This document shows, one piece after another, positions 25,485-34,120 of a DNA stretch of 64,000 nt. The stretch is from positions 1 through 64,000 of the forward strand of contig JAEWJK010000009.1 in NCBI GenBank assembly GCA_023386555.1. Direction: 5' to 3'. A model generated the notes under the pieces. That model was not told where the DNA came from, did no database searches, and worked only from the letters and a program-made list of their open reading frames with translations. This DNA is from Bacteroidota bacterium. Its GTDB lineage: Bacteria; Bacteroidota; Bacteroidia; Chitinophagales; Chitinophagaceae. Position 1 is the first letter of the stretch. The number at the start of each line of letters is the position of its first letter. Made by a program: the position numbers and the translations under genes.

Positions 25485-27164
25485 ATGACAACATTTAGTG
25501 AATTGGGATTGGACGAGAAGTTGGTAAAGGCTACCGATGCTTTGGGTTTTGTTAACCCAAGTCCAATTCAGGAAAAAGCTATTCCTGTTCTTTTGAGTGG
25601 AACAAAAGATTTCGTGGGATTAGCTCAGACAGGTACAGGAAAAACAGCAGCCTTTGGATTACCCCTGCTGCAATTAATGGATGTAAAACAGAAATTTCCA
25701 CAGGCATTAGTAATCTGCCCGACAAGAGAATTGTGCATGCAGATCGTTGCTGACCTGGAGAAATTCAAAAAATATATTACAGGCATGCAGATAGTGGCTG
25801 TATACGGTGGTACTTCTATCAGTATGCAGATCAGAGACCTGAGAAGAGGTGTACAGATCGTTGCGGCTACACCCGGAAGATTGATTGACCTGATTGAACG
25901 TAAAGCCATTAACCTGGAAGAAATAAAATACGTTGTATTAGATGAAGCAGATGAAATGTTGAACATGGGTTTCCAGGACGACATTGAATTCATTCTTCAG
26001 AATACACCCAACCGTGAAGCAACATGGTTGTTCAGTGCTACAATGCCGCCAGAAATCAGAAGAGTGAGTAAGCGTTATATGGAATCACCTTTTGAAGTAA
26101 CAGTAGGGAAGGCCAACACCGGAAGTAAAAGCATCGATCATCAGTATTATGTTATACAAGCTCAACACAGGTATGAAGCTTTAAAACGTTTGATCGATTT
26201 TAATCCTGGTATCTACGGTATAATCTTTACCAGGACTAAGTTAGATGCACAGGATATTTCCGAAAAACTTACTCGTGAAGGTTATGATATTGATGCCCTG
26301 CATGGAGATCTCACACAGGCACAACGTGATAAAGTGATGAATGCTTTTCGTGACAGAACCCTTCAGCTTTTAATTGCCACAGATGTTGCCGCAAGAGGTA
26401 TTGATGTTAAAGAGATCACACACGTTATTAACTACGAATTACCTGATGATGTTGAAGTGTACACTCACCGTAGTGGAAGAACTGGTAGAGCAGGAAGCAC
26501 CGGAATTTGTATGAGTCTTGTCCATTCAAGAGAAACATACAAACTAAGAATGATTGAAAAGATCGTTCAGCAACCTTTTCATAAACTTGAAATTCCGAGC
26601 GGAAAAGATGTTTGTCGCAAGCAGTTTTTCTACTTTATGGATAAGTTATTAAGTACTGATATTTCTCATGGCGATTATGAAACATACCTGCCAATGTTAC
26701 AGGAGAAATTTGCAGATGTAACAAAAGAAGAAGTTCTGCAAAGAGTAGCTGCATTGGAATTTGATCGATTCCTGAAATACTATGAAAATTCAGGGGATCT
26801 CAATGTAAGAGAACAGAAAAAAGATAGAAGAGAAGTTGCCGGCAGAGATGACAGAAGAAGAGATGGCCGTAGTGAAAGAGGAGAACGATTTGAAAGAAGT
26901 GATCGTAGTCGTCAATCGAACGGGAATTTTTCTCGTTTGTTTGTCAACCTTGGAACAAAAGATGGTTTTTACAAAGCGAGTTTTCTCCAGTTCATTTTAG
27001 ATATGAGTGATTTGAAAAAAGAAGTGCTCGGTAGAATCGATATGAAGGAAATGAACAGCTGGATTGAAATCGACCCAAAAGCTGCAAAGCAAATGATCAA
27101 ATCGATCGACGGTAAAAACTTCAAAGGCAGAAAGATCAGGATGAACGATGCTAACAGCAGGTAA
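25485..27164 (+). CDS. DEAD-box ATP-dependent RNA helicase with DbpA-type C-terminal domain
   Basis: 559 residues. All helicase motifs are present: Q motif NPSPIQEKAIP, Walker A AQTGTGKT (47-54), PTREL, TPGRLIDL, DEADEML, SATMP, ARGIDV and HRSGRTGRAG. After the core comes a region of about 100 residues, then an Arg/Asp/Glu-rich linker (about 440-478) and a C-terminal DbpA-like RNA-binding domain (RLFVNLGTKDGF to GRKIRM). This organisation suits CsdA/DeaD or DbpA-type helicases acting in ribosome assembly and cold adaptation. Its 3' end overlaps the start of the DAHP synthase gene by 17 bases. Confidence 0.93.
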   Translation: MTTFSELGLDEKLVKATDALGFVNPSPIQEKAIPVLLSGTKDFVGLAQTGTGKTAAFGLPLLQLMDVKQKFPQALVICPTRELCMQIVADLEKFKKYITGMQIVAVYGGTSISMQIRDLRRGVQIVAATPGRLIDLIERKAINLEEIKYVVLDEADEMLNMGFQDDIEFILQNTPNREATWLFSATMPPEIRRVSKRYMESPFEVTVGKANTGSKSIDHQYYVIQAQHRYEALKRLIDFNPGIYGIIFTRTKLDAQDISEKLTREGYDIDALHGDLTQAQRDKVMNAFRDRTLQLLIATDVAARGIDVKEITHVINYELPDDVEVYTHRSGRTGRAGSTGICMSLVHSRETYKLRMIEKIVQQPFHKLEIPSGKDVCRKQFFYFMDKLLSTDISHGDYETYLPMLQEKFADVTKEEVLQRVAALEFDRFLKYYENSGDLNVREQKKDRREVAGRDDRRRDGRSERGERFERSDRSRQSNGNFSRLFVNLGTKDGFYKASFLQFILDMSDLKKEVLGRIDMKEMNSWIEIDPKAAKQMIKSIDGKNFKGRKIRMNDANSR

Positions 27165-28257
27165 TTCATTTGAAAAATTTCCTGACAAATTGAAAGAACA
27201 GCTACAACAAGTTTGGAATAAACGACCATTAATCATTTCCGGTCCTTGCAGTGCAGAAACCGAAGAGCAGGTTTTAGCAACAGCTCAACGACTGGCTGCT
27301 ACAGGAAAAGTTGATCTCCTCAGAGCCGGTATCTGGAAGCCAAGAACTCGTCCCGGTAGTTTTGAAGGTGTTGGTGTAAAAGGTCTTCCATGGTTGCTTG
27401 AGGCAAAAAAACAAACAGGTTTACCTACATCTGTTGAAGTTGCCACCGGTAAACAAGTGGAAGATGCTTTGCAACATCAGGTAGATGTACTTTGGATCGG
27501 TGCCAGAACCACAGTTAATCCTTTCAGCGTTCAGGAAGTTGCTGATGCATTGAAAGGTGTTGATGTTCCGGTGTTGATCAAGAATCCTATTAATCCAGAT
27601 CTTGATCTCTGGACAGGAGCAGTAGAACGTGTTACCAAAGCAGGTATACAGCAAATTGGATTGGTGCATCGTGGCTTCAGTTCGTATGGTAATACAGAAT
27701 ATCGCAATGCACCTATGTGGCATCTCGCTATTGAAATGAAACGGCGAAATCCGGATATGTTACTCATTTGTGATCCATCACACATTAGTGGACGAAGAGA
27801 TATTTTGCTTAATGTTTCCCAAAAAAGTATTGATCTTGGTTATAATGGATTGATGATTGAATCTCACATCGATCCTGATAATGGCTGGAGTGATGCTTTC
27901 CAACAAATTACTCCTGAGACGTTGAATGATCTGCTGAATAAAATTCAATGGAGAGTAGAATCAACCGATGAAACAGCTTTTTTATCAGCATTAGAAAAAT
28001 TAAGACACCAGATAGACCAGTTAGATGATGAACTATTGCAATTACTTAGTCAAAGAATGAAATTAGCTGATAAGATTGGAATGTACAAAAAAGATAATGG
28101 TGTTACTGTATTGCAAACAAAACGTTGGAACGATATCCTTGAAAGAGCATTGGCCAAAGCAGATCAGCTTGGATTAACCAGAGAATTTATTGTAAAATAT
28201 TTCGATGCAGTACACATGGAAAGCATTCATCACCAGACGAAGATCATGAATAGTTAG
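27148..28257 (+). CDS. aroF: Bifunctional DAHP synthase / chorismate mutase
   Basis: 369 residues. Residues 1 to about 265 are a type I-beta DAHP synthase: IISGPCSAE, GIWKPRTRPGSFEG, IGARTTVNPF, IKNPINPDLDLW and CDPSHISGRRD. Residues about 275-369 are an AroQ chorismate mutase (LRHQIDQLDDELLQLLSQRM, KIGMYKKDNG). A C-terminal mutase is the arrangement known from Porphyromonas-type enzymes; the mutase domain is thought to give allosteric control by prephenate or chorismate. It starts shikimate biosynthesis from PEP and erythrose-4-phosphate. It heads the aro cluster, though 157 bp with a repeat copy separate it from aroB. The symbol follows common usage. Confidence 0.92.
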   Translation: MLTAGNSFEKFPDKLKEQLQQVWNKRPLIISGPCSAETEEQVLATAQRLAATGKVDLLRAGIWKPRTRPGSFEGVGVKGLPWLLEAKKQTGLPTSVEVATGKQVEDALQHQVDVLWIGARTTVNPFSVQEVADALKGVDVPVLIKNPINPDLDLWTGAVERVTKAGIQQIGLVHRGFSSYGNTEYRNAPMWHLAIEMKRRNPDMLLICDPSHISGRRDILLNVSQKSIDLGYNGLMIESHIDPDNGWSDAFQQITPETLNDLLNKIQWRVESTDETAFLSALEKLRHQIDQLDDELLQLLSQRMKLADKIGMYKKDNGVTVLQTKRWNDILERALAKADQLGLTREFIVKYFDAVHMESIHHQTKIMNS

Positions 28258-28283
28258 AGCGATAATTGGTAATCCGCTTTCGC

Positions 28284-28379
28284 ATTTCATGGCATCTTCG
28301 TTGTGTCAAATCGACGAAGGAGATTCACCGAAACCAACAATTGAGTAGATATGCTGAGGTACTCACTTGTACTGAAGTA
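28284..28379 (-). repeat. Dispersed dyad repeat, copy 3, split by a 52-base insert
   Basis: On the plus strand GGCATCTTCGTTGTGTCA (28291-28308) and ACTCACTTGTAC (28361-28372) are the two halves of the repeat. The 52 bases between them are unlike the double hairpin of copies 1 and 11, and include a CGACGAAGGAGATTC string. The TTG at 28367-28369 stands 18 bases before CATCTTTG (28388-28395), a near match to a -7 box, so the repeat may supply the -33 element of aroB. Confidence 0.7.
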
Positions 28380-28414
28380 ATTCTTTGCATCTTTGCTAAC
28401 ATTTGTCTGACCAC

Positions 28415-29437
28415 ATGAATAGATCAACCTACAAATTTTCCTTTTCTTCGACCGACTTTTACTTCAATGGATCATTCTCTAAACTAAAAACCATTGTTGA
28501 TCAGAAAAATGCTGTGATCATAACAGATGAAAATGTATTCAATGCTCATCAAACTAAGTTCAAAAACTGGAATACGATTGTCCTAAAGCCTGGTGAAGAA
28601 TATAAAGTACAGCAAACTGCAGATACTATCATTGATCAGCTGATCGAATTGCAGGCAGATAGAAAAACAATTCTGATTGGTGTGGGTGGTGGAGTAATAA
28701 CTGATCTTACCGGTTATGTGGCTTCCATTTATATGAGAGGAATAAGTTTTGGCTTTGTTCCCACAACTATTCTTGCAATGGTGGATGCCAGTATCGGGGG
28801 AAAGAACGGAGTTGACGTAGGTGTTTATAAGAACATCATTGGTTCAATTCGTCAACCCAACTTTATTCTGCACGATTACAATTTACTTAACTCACTTCCT
28901 GTTAATGAGTGGAAAAACGGCTTTGCCGAGATCATTAAACATGCATGTATAAAAGATGCTGCTATGTTTCGTTCATTGCAGGCAGGTTCTGTTGAAACGT
29001 ATCAGAAAAAAAAGAAAACATTAGCTGAACTTATCAGGAAAAATGCTTTGCTGAAGATCAAAATAATACAGAAAGATGAGTTTGAACAAGGTGAAAGAAA
29101 ACTGCTCAATTTCGGACATACATTAGGCCATGCTTTGGAAAATCAATACGAATTAAGTCATGGACAAGCAATCAGCATCGGAATGACTTATGCTGCAAAA
29201 TTTTCTGAGCAATTTCTGGGTTTTAAGCAGGCTGAACAGTTGATTGATCTTTTAGAACAATATGGGTTGCCAACTTATGCATCTTTCAATCACAAAAAAG
29301 TATTTGATGTTTTAAAGATGGATAAAAAAAAGCAAGGTGATGTGATCAGTTATATTCTATTGCAAAGAATTGGAAAAGGAGTTATTAAACCTGTTTCTAT
29401 TGATAAATTAGAACAATTTATTTCAGCTATATCGTGA
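28415..29437 (+). CDS. aroB: 3-Dehydroquinate synthase
   Basis: 340 residues from ATG 28415; the frame can be opened at a TTG twelve bases earlier. It converts DAHP to 3-dehydroquinate using NAD and a divalent metal. The NAD-binding loop GVGGGVITDLTGYVAS is present, then FVPTTILAMVDASIGGKNGVD with the conserved substrate lysine, NGFAEIIKHACI, and metal ligands in NFGHTLGHALE. It is the first gene of a tightly overlapped run: its TGA stop is shared with the GTG start of aroA. Confidence 0.95.
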   Translation: MNRSTYKFSFSSTDFYFNGSFSKLKTIVDQKNAVIITDENVFNAHQTKFKNWNTIVLKPGEEYKVQQTADTIIDQLIELQADRKTILIGVGGGVITDLTGYVASIYMRGISFGFVPTTILAMVDASIGGKNGVDVGVYKNIIGSIRQPNFILHDYNLLNSLPVNEWKNGFAEIIKHACIKDAAMFRSLQAGSVETYQKKKKTLAELIRKNALLKIKIIQKDEFEQGERKLLNFGHTLGHALENQYELSHGQAISIGMTYAAKFSEQFLGFKQAEQLIDLLEQYGLPTYASFNHKKVFDVLKMDKKKQGDVISYILLQRIGKGVIKPVSIDKLEQFISAIS

Positions 29438-30744
29438 TCGTATCTATCCAACCATCTGTCTTATCAGGAACTATTTATGCGCCGGCATCTAAAAGTGTGA
29501 TGCAAAGGGTTTGTGCTGCTGCATTGATCAGAAAAGGAAGAACGGTCATTCATAATCCGGGTTATTCAAATGATGATAAGTCATCTCTTAATATCATCAG
29601 ACAGTTAGGTGCAAATATTAAAGAAGAAGATCATCGTGTTGAAATAGAGAGTAAAGGAATTGTTCCTTCTTCATCAAAATTGAATTTTGAAGAAAGCGGT
29701 TTGGCTGTAAGAATGTTTACACCTATCGCTGCACTTAGTAATAAAGAAATTGTTATTGCCGGAGAGGGAAGTTTGTTAGATCGGCCGATGAATTTCTTCG
29801 AAGAAGTTTTTCCATTGTTAAACGTAGAGGTAAAGTCAAATAATGGTAAGCTTCCTTTGCATATAAAAGGACCTTTACAACCAAGAAATATTACTGTAGA
29901 TGGATCGATTAGTTCACAATTTCTTACCGGGTTGTTATTTGCTTATTCAGCTGCAAATGCAAAGAATGTTTCAATTAAGGTAAATGATCTTGTTAGTAAA
30001 CCATATATAGATCTCACACTGCAGATCATGAATGACTTTGGTTTAAAAACACCGCTAAACGAGAACTATAGTGATTTTTATTTCGATGATTCTTCCAAAG
30101 TTGATCAACCATTAACTATTAGCTATACGATAGAAGGTGATTGGAGTGGGGCTTCCTTTTTCCTCGTTGCGGCAGCCATAAAAGGAAATGTAACCATAAG
30201 AGGTTTGTTGCGTGAATCTTTCCAGGCTGATAAAAAAATATCGGAAGTTTTATCAATGGTTGGAGCAGATGTGGTAGAAGATGTTGACTCGATCAAAGTG
30301 TCGCATCATAGTTTACATCCTTTTGAGTTTGATGCTACAGATTGTCCTGATCTTTTTCCACCTTTAGTTGCTTTGGCTGCAAATTGCAAAGGACTATCAA
30401 AGATTCATGGATTGCAACGATTGAAGTTTAAGGAAAGCGATAGAGGAGTAACATTACAGCAAGAATTTGCAAAGCTGAATACTAAAATTGAATTGAAAGC
30501 TGATACAATGCTGATTCATGGAAATGAAACGATAATTGTAAAGGATCCACAACTAAACTCGCATAACGATCATCGTATTGCAATGGCCTGTGCAATAGCA
30601 GGCTTACATGCAAATGTTCCAATACAGATAAAAGGTGCTGATGCAGTAAAAAAATCTTACCCGGAATTCTGGGACAATTTGAAGTCATTGAATGCTGACT
30701 TATCTTTAAAGCCATTTACCACTGATAATACTTTCAGACTTTGA
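29434..30744 (+). CDS. aroA: 3-Phosphoshikimate 1-carboxyvinyltransferase (EPSP synthase)
   Basis: 436 residues, the usual size, from a GTG start overlapping the aroB stop in GTGA (29434-29437). It transfers enolpyruvyl from PEP to shikimate-3-phosphate. Visible motifs: APASKSVMQR (phosphate-binding Lys/Ser), DGSISSQFLTGLL, the acidic catalytic region ATDCPDLFPPLVALA, LKFKESDRG and NDHRIAMACAIAG. The region normally reading LGNAGTxxRP is weak (ESGLAVRMFTPIAAL), resembling divergent EPSP synthases of this phylum. Glyphosate tolerance cannot be judged from sequence alone. Confidence 0.93.
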   Translation: MIVSIQPSVLSGTIYAPASKSVMQRVCAAALIRKGRTVIHNPGYSNDDKSSLNIIRQLGANIKEEDHRVEIESKGIVPSSSKLNFEESGLAVRMFTPIAALSNKEIVIAGEGSLLDRPMNFFEEVFPLLNVEVKSNNGKLPLHIKGPLQPRNITVDGSISSQFLTGLLFAYSAANAKNVSIKVNDLVSKPYIDLTLQIMNDFGLKTPLNENYSDFYFDDSSKVDQPLTISYTIEGDWSGASFFLVAAAIKGNVTIRGLLRESFQADKKISEVLSMVGADVVEDVDSIKVSHHSLHPFEFDATDCPDLFPPLVALAANCKGLSKIHGLQRLKFKESDRGVTLQQEFAKLNTKIELKADTMLIHGNETIIVKDPQLNSHNDHRIAMACAIAGLHANVPIQIKGADAVKKSYPEFWDNLKSLNADLSLKPFTTDNTFRL

Positions 30745-31736
30745 ATTCATTCGGCAGAATATTTCGCATTCATATTTTCGGAGAATCACATGGTGAATGT
30801 GTTGGTGTGACTATTGATGGTTGTCCTGCTGGTTTGTCCTTGATCCGACAAGATTTTTCAGCCGATATAGAAAGAAGAAAAGGTGGTATCCAGAAAGGAA
30901 CTACACCACGGAAAGAAGAAGACACGCCGATATTCAAAAGCGGTATTTTTAATAACATCACGACAGGAGCACCGATTACCATTTTATTCGAGAATAAGAA
31001 TGTTCGGTCGGAAGATTATGAGAAACTGAGAGATATTCCACGACCAGGGCATGCAGATTTTGTAGCACATAAAAAGTTTGGAAGCTTTGAAGATTATCGT
31101 GGTAGCGGACATTTCAGCGGAAGACTAACTGTTGCAATGGTTGCAGCAGGAGTGATCGCTAAAAAATTGCTGAATGAAATTAAGATTGAAGCCAACATAC
31201 TGGAAATAGGAGGTGAGCCTGGCATTGAACAAGGCTTACAAAAAGCAATTGATGCAAAAGATTCTGTTGGTGGCATTATTGAATGCAAGGTTTCAGGCTT
31301 ACCGGTTGGCTTAGGTGAACCATTTTTTGATTCTGTAGAATCACTGATTGCTCACATCGTATTTGCCATTCCTGCAGTTAAGGGAATTGAATTCGGAGCT
31401 GGATTTGCTGCGGCTAAAATGTTCGGTAGCGAACATAACGATGCTATTGTAAATACTGATGGAACCACAAAATCCAATCATGCTGGTGGTGTGGTTGGTG
31501 GATTAACGAATGGAAATGAATTGATCTTCCGTGTTGCTGTAAAACCCACTTCTTCTACACCAAAACCGCAGCAGAGTTTGAATACAACAACGGGAAATAT
31601 TGAAGAATTCTCGGTAAAAGGTCGTCATGATCTTTGCATTGCATTAAGGGTTCCTGTAGTTGTTGAAGCTGTAACAGCTATTGTTCTGGCCGACCTGATG
31701 TTGTTGGAACAAAAAATTAAACGTGTATTGCAATGA
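30741..31736 (+). CDS. aroC: Chorismate synthase
   Basis: 331 residues, slightly shorter than the common 350-390. Start is TTG 30741, overlapping the aroA stop as TTGA; the family's N-terminal block NSFGRIFRIHIFGESHG begins exactly here and no ATG is available. Further motifs are RRKGGIQKGTTPRKEED, RPGHADFVAHKKFG and YRGSGHFSGRLTVAMVAAG, and FSVKGRHDLCIALRVPVVVEA near the end. It makes chorismate from EPSP with reduced FMN. The stop overlaps the next gene's start in ATGA, so aroB-aroA-aroC-DUF952 are translationally coupled. Confidence 0.95.
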   Translation: MNSFGRIFRIHIFGESHGECVGVTIDGCPAGLSLIRQDFSADIERRKGGIQKGTTPRKEEDTPIFKSGIFNNITTGAPITILFENKNVRSEDYEKLRDIPRPGHADFVAHKKFGSFEDYRGSGHFSGRLTVAMVAAGVIAKKLLNEIKIEANILEIGGEPGIEQGLQKAIDAKDSVGGIIECKVSGLPVGLGEPFFDSVESLIAHIVFAIPAVKGIEFGAGFAAAKMFGSEHNDAIVNTDGTTKSNHAGGVVGGLTNGNELIFRVAVKPTSSTPKPQQSLNTTTGNIEEFSVKGRHDLCIALRVPVVVEAVTAIVLADLMLLEQKIKRVLQ

Positions 31737-32044
31737 TCATATATCACATTACTACAATACCGGAATGGAAGCAGGCAAATTTTAATGGCTACTATGAAGC
31801 TGCATCTTTACAGCATGAAGGTTTTATCCACTGCAGCACCGAACAACAGGTGAATGGTGTATTGCAACGTTATTTTGCTGGCAAAACAAATCTGCTGAAA
31901 CTGGTAATTGACACAGATAAGTTGGAGAATGAATGGAAGTTTGAATTAGCACCTTCAGTCAACGAAGAATTTCCACATGTGTATGGAACAATTAACCTGG
32001 ATGCTGTTATAGGAGTGATGTCTGTTGAAAACCTGTCAGGTTAA
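31733..32044 (+). CDS. DUF952 domain protein
   Basis: 103 residues matching DUF952: MIIYHITTIPEWKQA at the start, GFIHCSTEQQV in the middle, LVIDTDKLENEWKFE, and FPHVYGTINLDAVIGV near the end. The family is small, cytosolic and of unknown function, with ADP-ribosyltransferase-like fold suggestions. It is coupled to aroC (ATGA overlap), so it is the last gene of the shikimate operon. Its final codons (ENLSG plus stop) are encoded by the palindrome AACCTGTCAGGTT at 32030-32042, so the natural C-terminus may have been replaced by repeat sequence. Confidence 0.8.
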   Translation: MIIYHITTIPEWKQANFNGYYEAASLQHEGFIHCSTEQQVNGVLQRYFAGKTNLLKLVIDTDKLENEWKFELAPSVNEEFPHVYGTINLDAVIGVMSVENLSG

Positions 32045-32122
32045 ATGAGTAATAATAAAGTTGTTGAGAGCAGATTGCAAATCTTGCAGGGGCAAAACCT
32101 GACAGGTTAATGGCTCCATTAA
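32030..32122. repeat. Paired palindromes AACCTG(T/A)CAGGTT
   Basis: AACCTGTCAGGTT at 32030-32042 and AACCTGACAGGTT at 32096-32108. The second continues into another palindrome, TTAATGGCTCCATTAA (32107-32122). A second pair is at 54400-54455. The two members of each pair have opposite centre bases, so each pair is also an inverted repeat. Confidence 0.75.
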
Positions 32123-32129
32123 CTTCCAA

Positions 32130-32162
32130 CTGTACAAGTGAGTGACACAACAGACGATGCCC
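32130..32162 (+). repeat. Dispersed dyad repeat, copy 4 (GTGACAC form)
   Basis: TGTACAAGTGAGTGACACAA then CAGACGATGCC; an uninterrupted copy between the shikimate operon and the convergent VanX-like gene. Confidence 0.75.
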
Positions 32163-32182
32163 AAAGTTATTTAGTTGATTAA

Positions 32183-32908
32183 CTAATTGTTTTTTACAAT
32201 CTCCCTTAATTGATCAAAGCTGAAATTCATCAAAGAATATTTTTTTCCATCATTCCAGTAATAATGCCACCATTCTGTTTCCAAAGCCTTAAAACCATGT
32301 TTTTCCATCACAGTTCTCAGTAAATTCCGGTTGGCAATAACTGTCGAATCTAATTGCAAATAGCCATGATGTGATTTTTCAGAAAAATCATCATAACCTG
32401 TGGGCATTTCTAATTCTTTACCTGTGGTAAGATCTATCAGCGTTAAGTCAACTGCAATACCACGATTATGTCCACTACCTTTTGCAGGGTTGGCTGCATA
32501 CCTTTCATCAGGCACTATTTCCCACATTTTTAGCGTTACGCTGTAAGGTCTATAAGCATCATATAGCTTGAGACCAATATTTTGGCGTTTTAATTCGGTA
32601 TTGATAAGTTGTAAAGCTTCGGCTGCGGGTAATCGTAAAAAAGCATCAGGATTGGTATAAAGTACTTGTTTGGTAAAATTATCTGTAGTTGCGTACTTCC
32701 AATCTGTAATTAAAGGCTGCAAATAGTTTGTTAAGTATACCATTTTATTATTACTATCATATTGAATTTCAGCTTGATATGTTTTATAATCGGCAATGAT
32801 ATGAAGACGGCTAGCCGTTTTTGAAGCATTATTGCCGGTTAAGCCACAACTTTGCAACGTGACGATCAGAATGGTGAGTAAGAAAAATTTTATTTGATTT
32901 TGTTTCAT
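32183..32908 (-). CDS. VanX-like D-Ala-D-Ala dipeptidase lipoprotein (M15D)
   Basis: 241 residues. The lipoprotein signal ends in LQSC (Cys 21). The zinc-site motifs of M15 peptidases are present: GSGHNRGIAVDLTL (H147, D154) and TEWWHYYW (E212, H215), with YDAYRPYSV upstream (the stabilising Arg). Family members cleave D-Ala-D-Ala dipeptide. In this organism, with a lipid anchor and no van genes nearby, a role in peptidoglycan dipeptide recycling is more likely than vancomycin resistance. It is divergent (45 bp) from the RlpA-like gene. Confidence 0.88.
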   Translation of the reverse strand: MKQNQIKFFLLTILIVTLQSCGLTGNNASKTASRLHIIADYKTYQAEIQYDSNNKMVYLTNYLQPLITDWKYATTDNFTKQVLYTNPDAFLRLPAAEALQLINTELKRQNIGLKLYDAYRPYSVTLKMWEIVPDERYAANPAKGSGHNRGIAVDLTLIDLTTGKELEMPTGYDDFSEKSHHGYLQLDSTVIANRNLLRTVMEKHGFKALETEWWHYYWNDGKKYSLMNFSFDQLREIVKNN

Positions 32909-32953
32909 TGGACCTTGAGATGGAAGGTGCTCAAATTACAAAAATGAATTTGT

Positions 32954-33349
32954 ATGAAAAGGATCCTCCTTCTTCTATTTATTGTTATCAGTTCTTCTGC
33001 TATTGGACAGAAAGACACCTTAGGGCAAGATTTGGATACATTGTATGGTATTGCAAGTTATTATAGTCCTCATTTCGACAGTTCCAAAACTGCTACCGGA
33101 GAAATGTATCTGCACAGTAAGCTTACCGGAGCAAGTAATTTTTATAAGCTTAATACCTGGGTAAGAGTTACCAATCTTAGAAATGGTCGTTCTGTTGTTG
33201 TTCGAATTAATGATAGAATGGCTAGACGAATGGCAGCCAAAGGACGTGTTATTGACCTTAGTCGGTCTGCTGCAAAGATCCTCGGCTTTATGAAAAGCGG
33301 ACTTACAAAAGTTCAATTGGTAAGAGTTCCCAAAGGCACTAAAAAGTAG
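32954..33349 (+). CDS. RlpA-like double-psi beta-barrel protein
   Basis: 131 residues with a signal peptide (MKRILLLLFIVISSSAIG, then Q). The mature part is a single RlpA barrel: YGIASYYSPHFDSSKTATGE, WVRVTNLRNGRSVVVRINDR and GRVIDLSRSAAKILGF. RlpA proteins of Pseudomonas are lytic transglycosylases for peptide-free glycan; here there is no SPOR domain, so septal targeting is not evident. A basic end (VPKGTKK) finishes the protein. It lies back to back with the VanX-like dipeptidase, suggesting two peptidoglycan-related genes. Confidence 0.85.
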   Translation: MKRILLLLFIVISSSAIGQKDTLGQDLDTLYGIASYYSPHFDSSKTATGEMYLHSKLTGASNFYKLNTWVRVTNLRNGRSVVVRINDRMARRMAAKGRVIDLSRSAAKILGFMKSGLTKVQLVRVPKGTKK

Positions 33350-33377
33350 AATGGTGAAAACTGGTGAGTTATTATTT

Positions 33378-33407
33378 TTTGAATATTGACTTAGCCCGTT
33401 AAATTTG
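33378..33407 (+). promoter_or_regulatory. Bacteroidetes-type promoter upstream of 33427
   Basis: TTTG (33378-33381), 18 bases, then TAAATTTG (33400-33407), matching the primary sigma consensus TTTG...TAnnTTTG. The ATG follows 19 bases after the -7 box. Confidence 0.5.
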
Positions 33408-33426
33408 TCGTACCAAAATCTGCTTT

Positions 33427-34014
33427 ATGAAACAATGCACTTTAGTATTAATAGTTCTTGGCCTGTTAAGTACTGCCTCTTTTGCACAGCATAAAGATCA
33501 AAAGAAAGCCTCCCTTCTGGCTGTAAATTTCATTTTAAATGATTTTACTACAGCACAGCGTTTAGAAAATCATTCATTGGCCGGTGTCTTGAAAGATAAA
33601 AACTGGGCTCAGTTCAGCGAAATGTCATATGGATTAAGCGTTCAGTATTTACAAGGCATAACTAATCACCTTGATTTTTCTGGTACTTTAGCCGGAAGCT
33701 TTGTAAAATATCCTTTTCGCAACAAGGCTATGGCTTCTAACGATGCATTACTAGTTGAATTAGATGCAGCCGTTAATCTTAAATTATTAACTGATAATTT
33801 CTGTTTCGTACCTTATGCGGTAGCTGGTGTAGGTGCTTCTATGTATCAGGGAAGCCATTTTGCTGCTCATATACCTGTAGGAATGGGATTCCAGGTAAAT
33901 CTTGGTAAAAGTGATGCATTCCTGTTTACGCAAGGATTGTACAAAATGAGAGTAACAGATCAATCAGCGAATCATCTTTCATATTCTATCGGGTTTGCAG
34001 CTCCTATAAAGTAG
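33427..34014 (+). CDS. Outer-membrane beta-barrel-like protein without OmpA domain
   Basis: 195 residues with a signal peptide (ends SFAQ). The mature sequence has alternating amphipathic strands: LLAVNFILNDFTTAQR, GLSVQYLQGITNHLDFSGTL, FVPYAVAGVGASMYQG, HIPVGMGFQVNLG, and a final strand ending YSIGFAAPIK. Proteins of this type in Chitinophagaceae often carry a C-terminal OmpA peptidoglycan-binding domain; here the gene stops after the barrel. A good promoter lies just upstream and a strong terminator follows at 34065. Function unknown; probably an outer-membrane structural protein. Confidence 0.7.
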   Translation: MKQCTLVLIVLGLLSTASFAQHKDQKKASLLAVNFILNDFTTAQRLENHSLAGVLKDKNWAQFSEMSYGLSVQYLQGITNHLDFSGTLAGSFVKYPFRNKAMASNDALLVELDAAVNLKLLTDNFCFVPYAVAGVGASMYQGSHFAAHIPVGMGFQVNLGKSDAFLFTQGLYKMRVTDQSANHLSYSIGFAAPIK

Positions 34015-34064
34015 TCATAATTCAATAAATGGGTTCCTAGAAACTCACGTCCGATAAAGAATGT

Positions 34065-34095
34065 AATCCCATCAGCTTTTGTTGATGGGATTTTT
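34065..34095 (+). terminator. Terminator after the beta-barrel gene
   Basis: A perfect 10-bp stem (AATCCCATCA / TGATGGGATT) and an 8-base loop, followed by TTT. Confidence 0.85.
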
Positions 34096-34120
34096 ATTGC
34101 ATCAGCGGCAAACAAAAACT

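Noticed and set aside
32171..32190. TTAGTTGATTAACTAA as a terminator for the shikimate operon
   Set aside because: The stem is only six A/T-rich pairs and overlaps the stop of the convergent gene; stability looks too low, so no terminator is called.
32183..32908. Vancomycin resistance determinant
   Set aside because: There is no vanH, vanA-type ligase or vanRS nearby, and the protein is a lipoprotein; peptidoglycan dipeptide turnover is the simpler reading.
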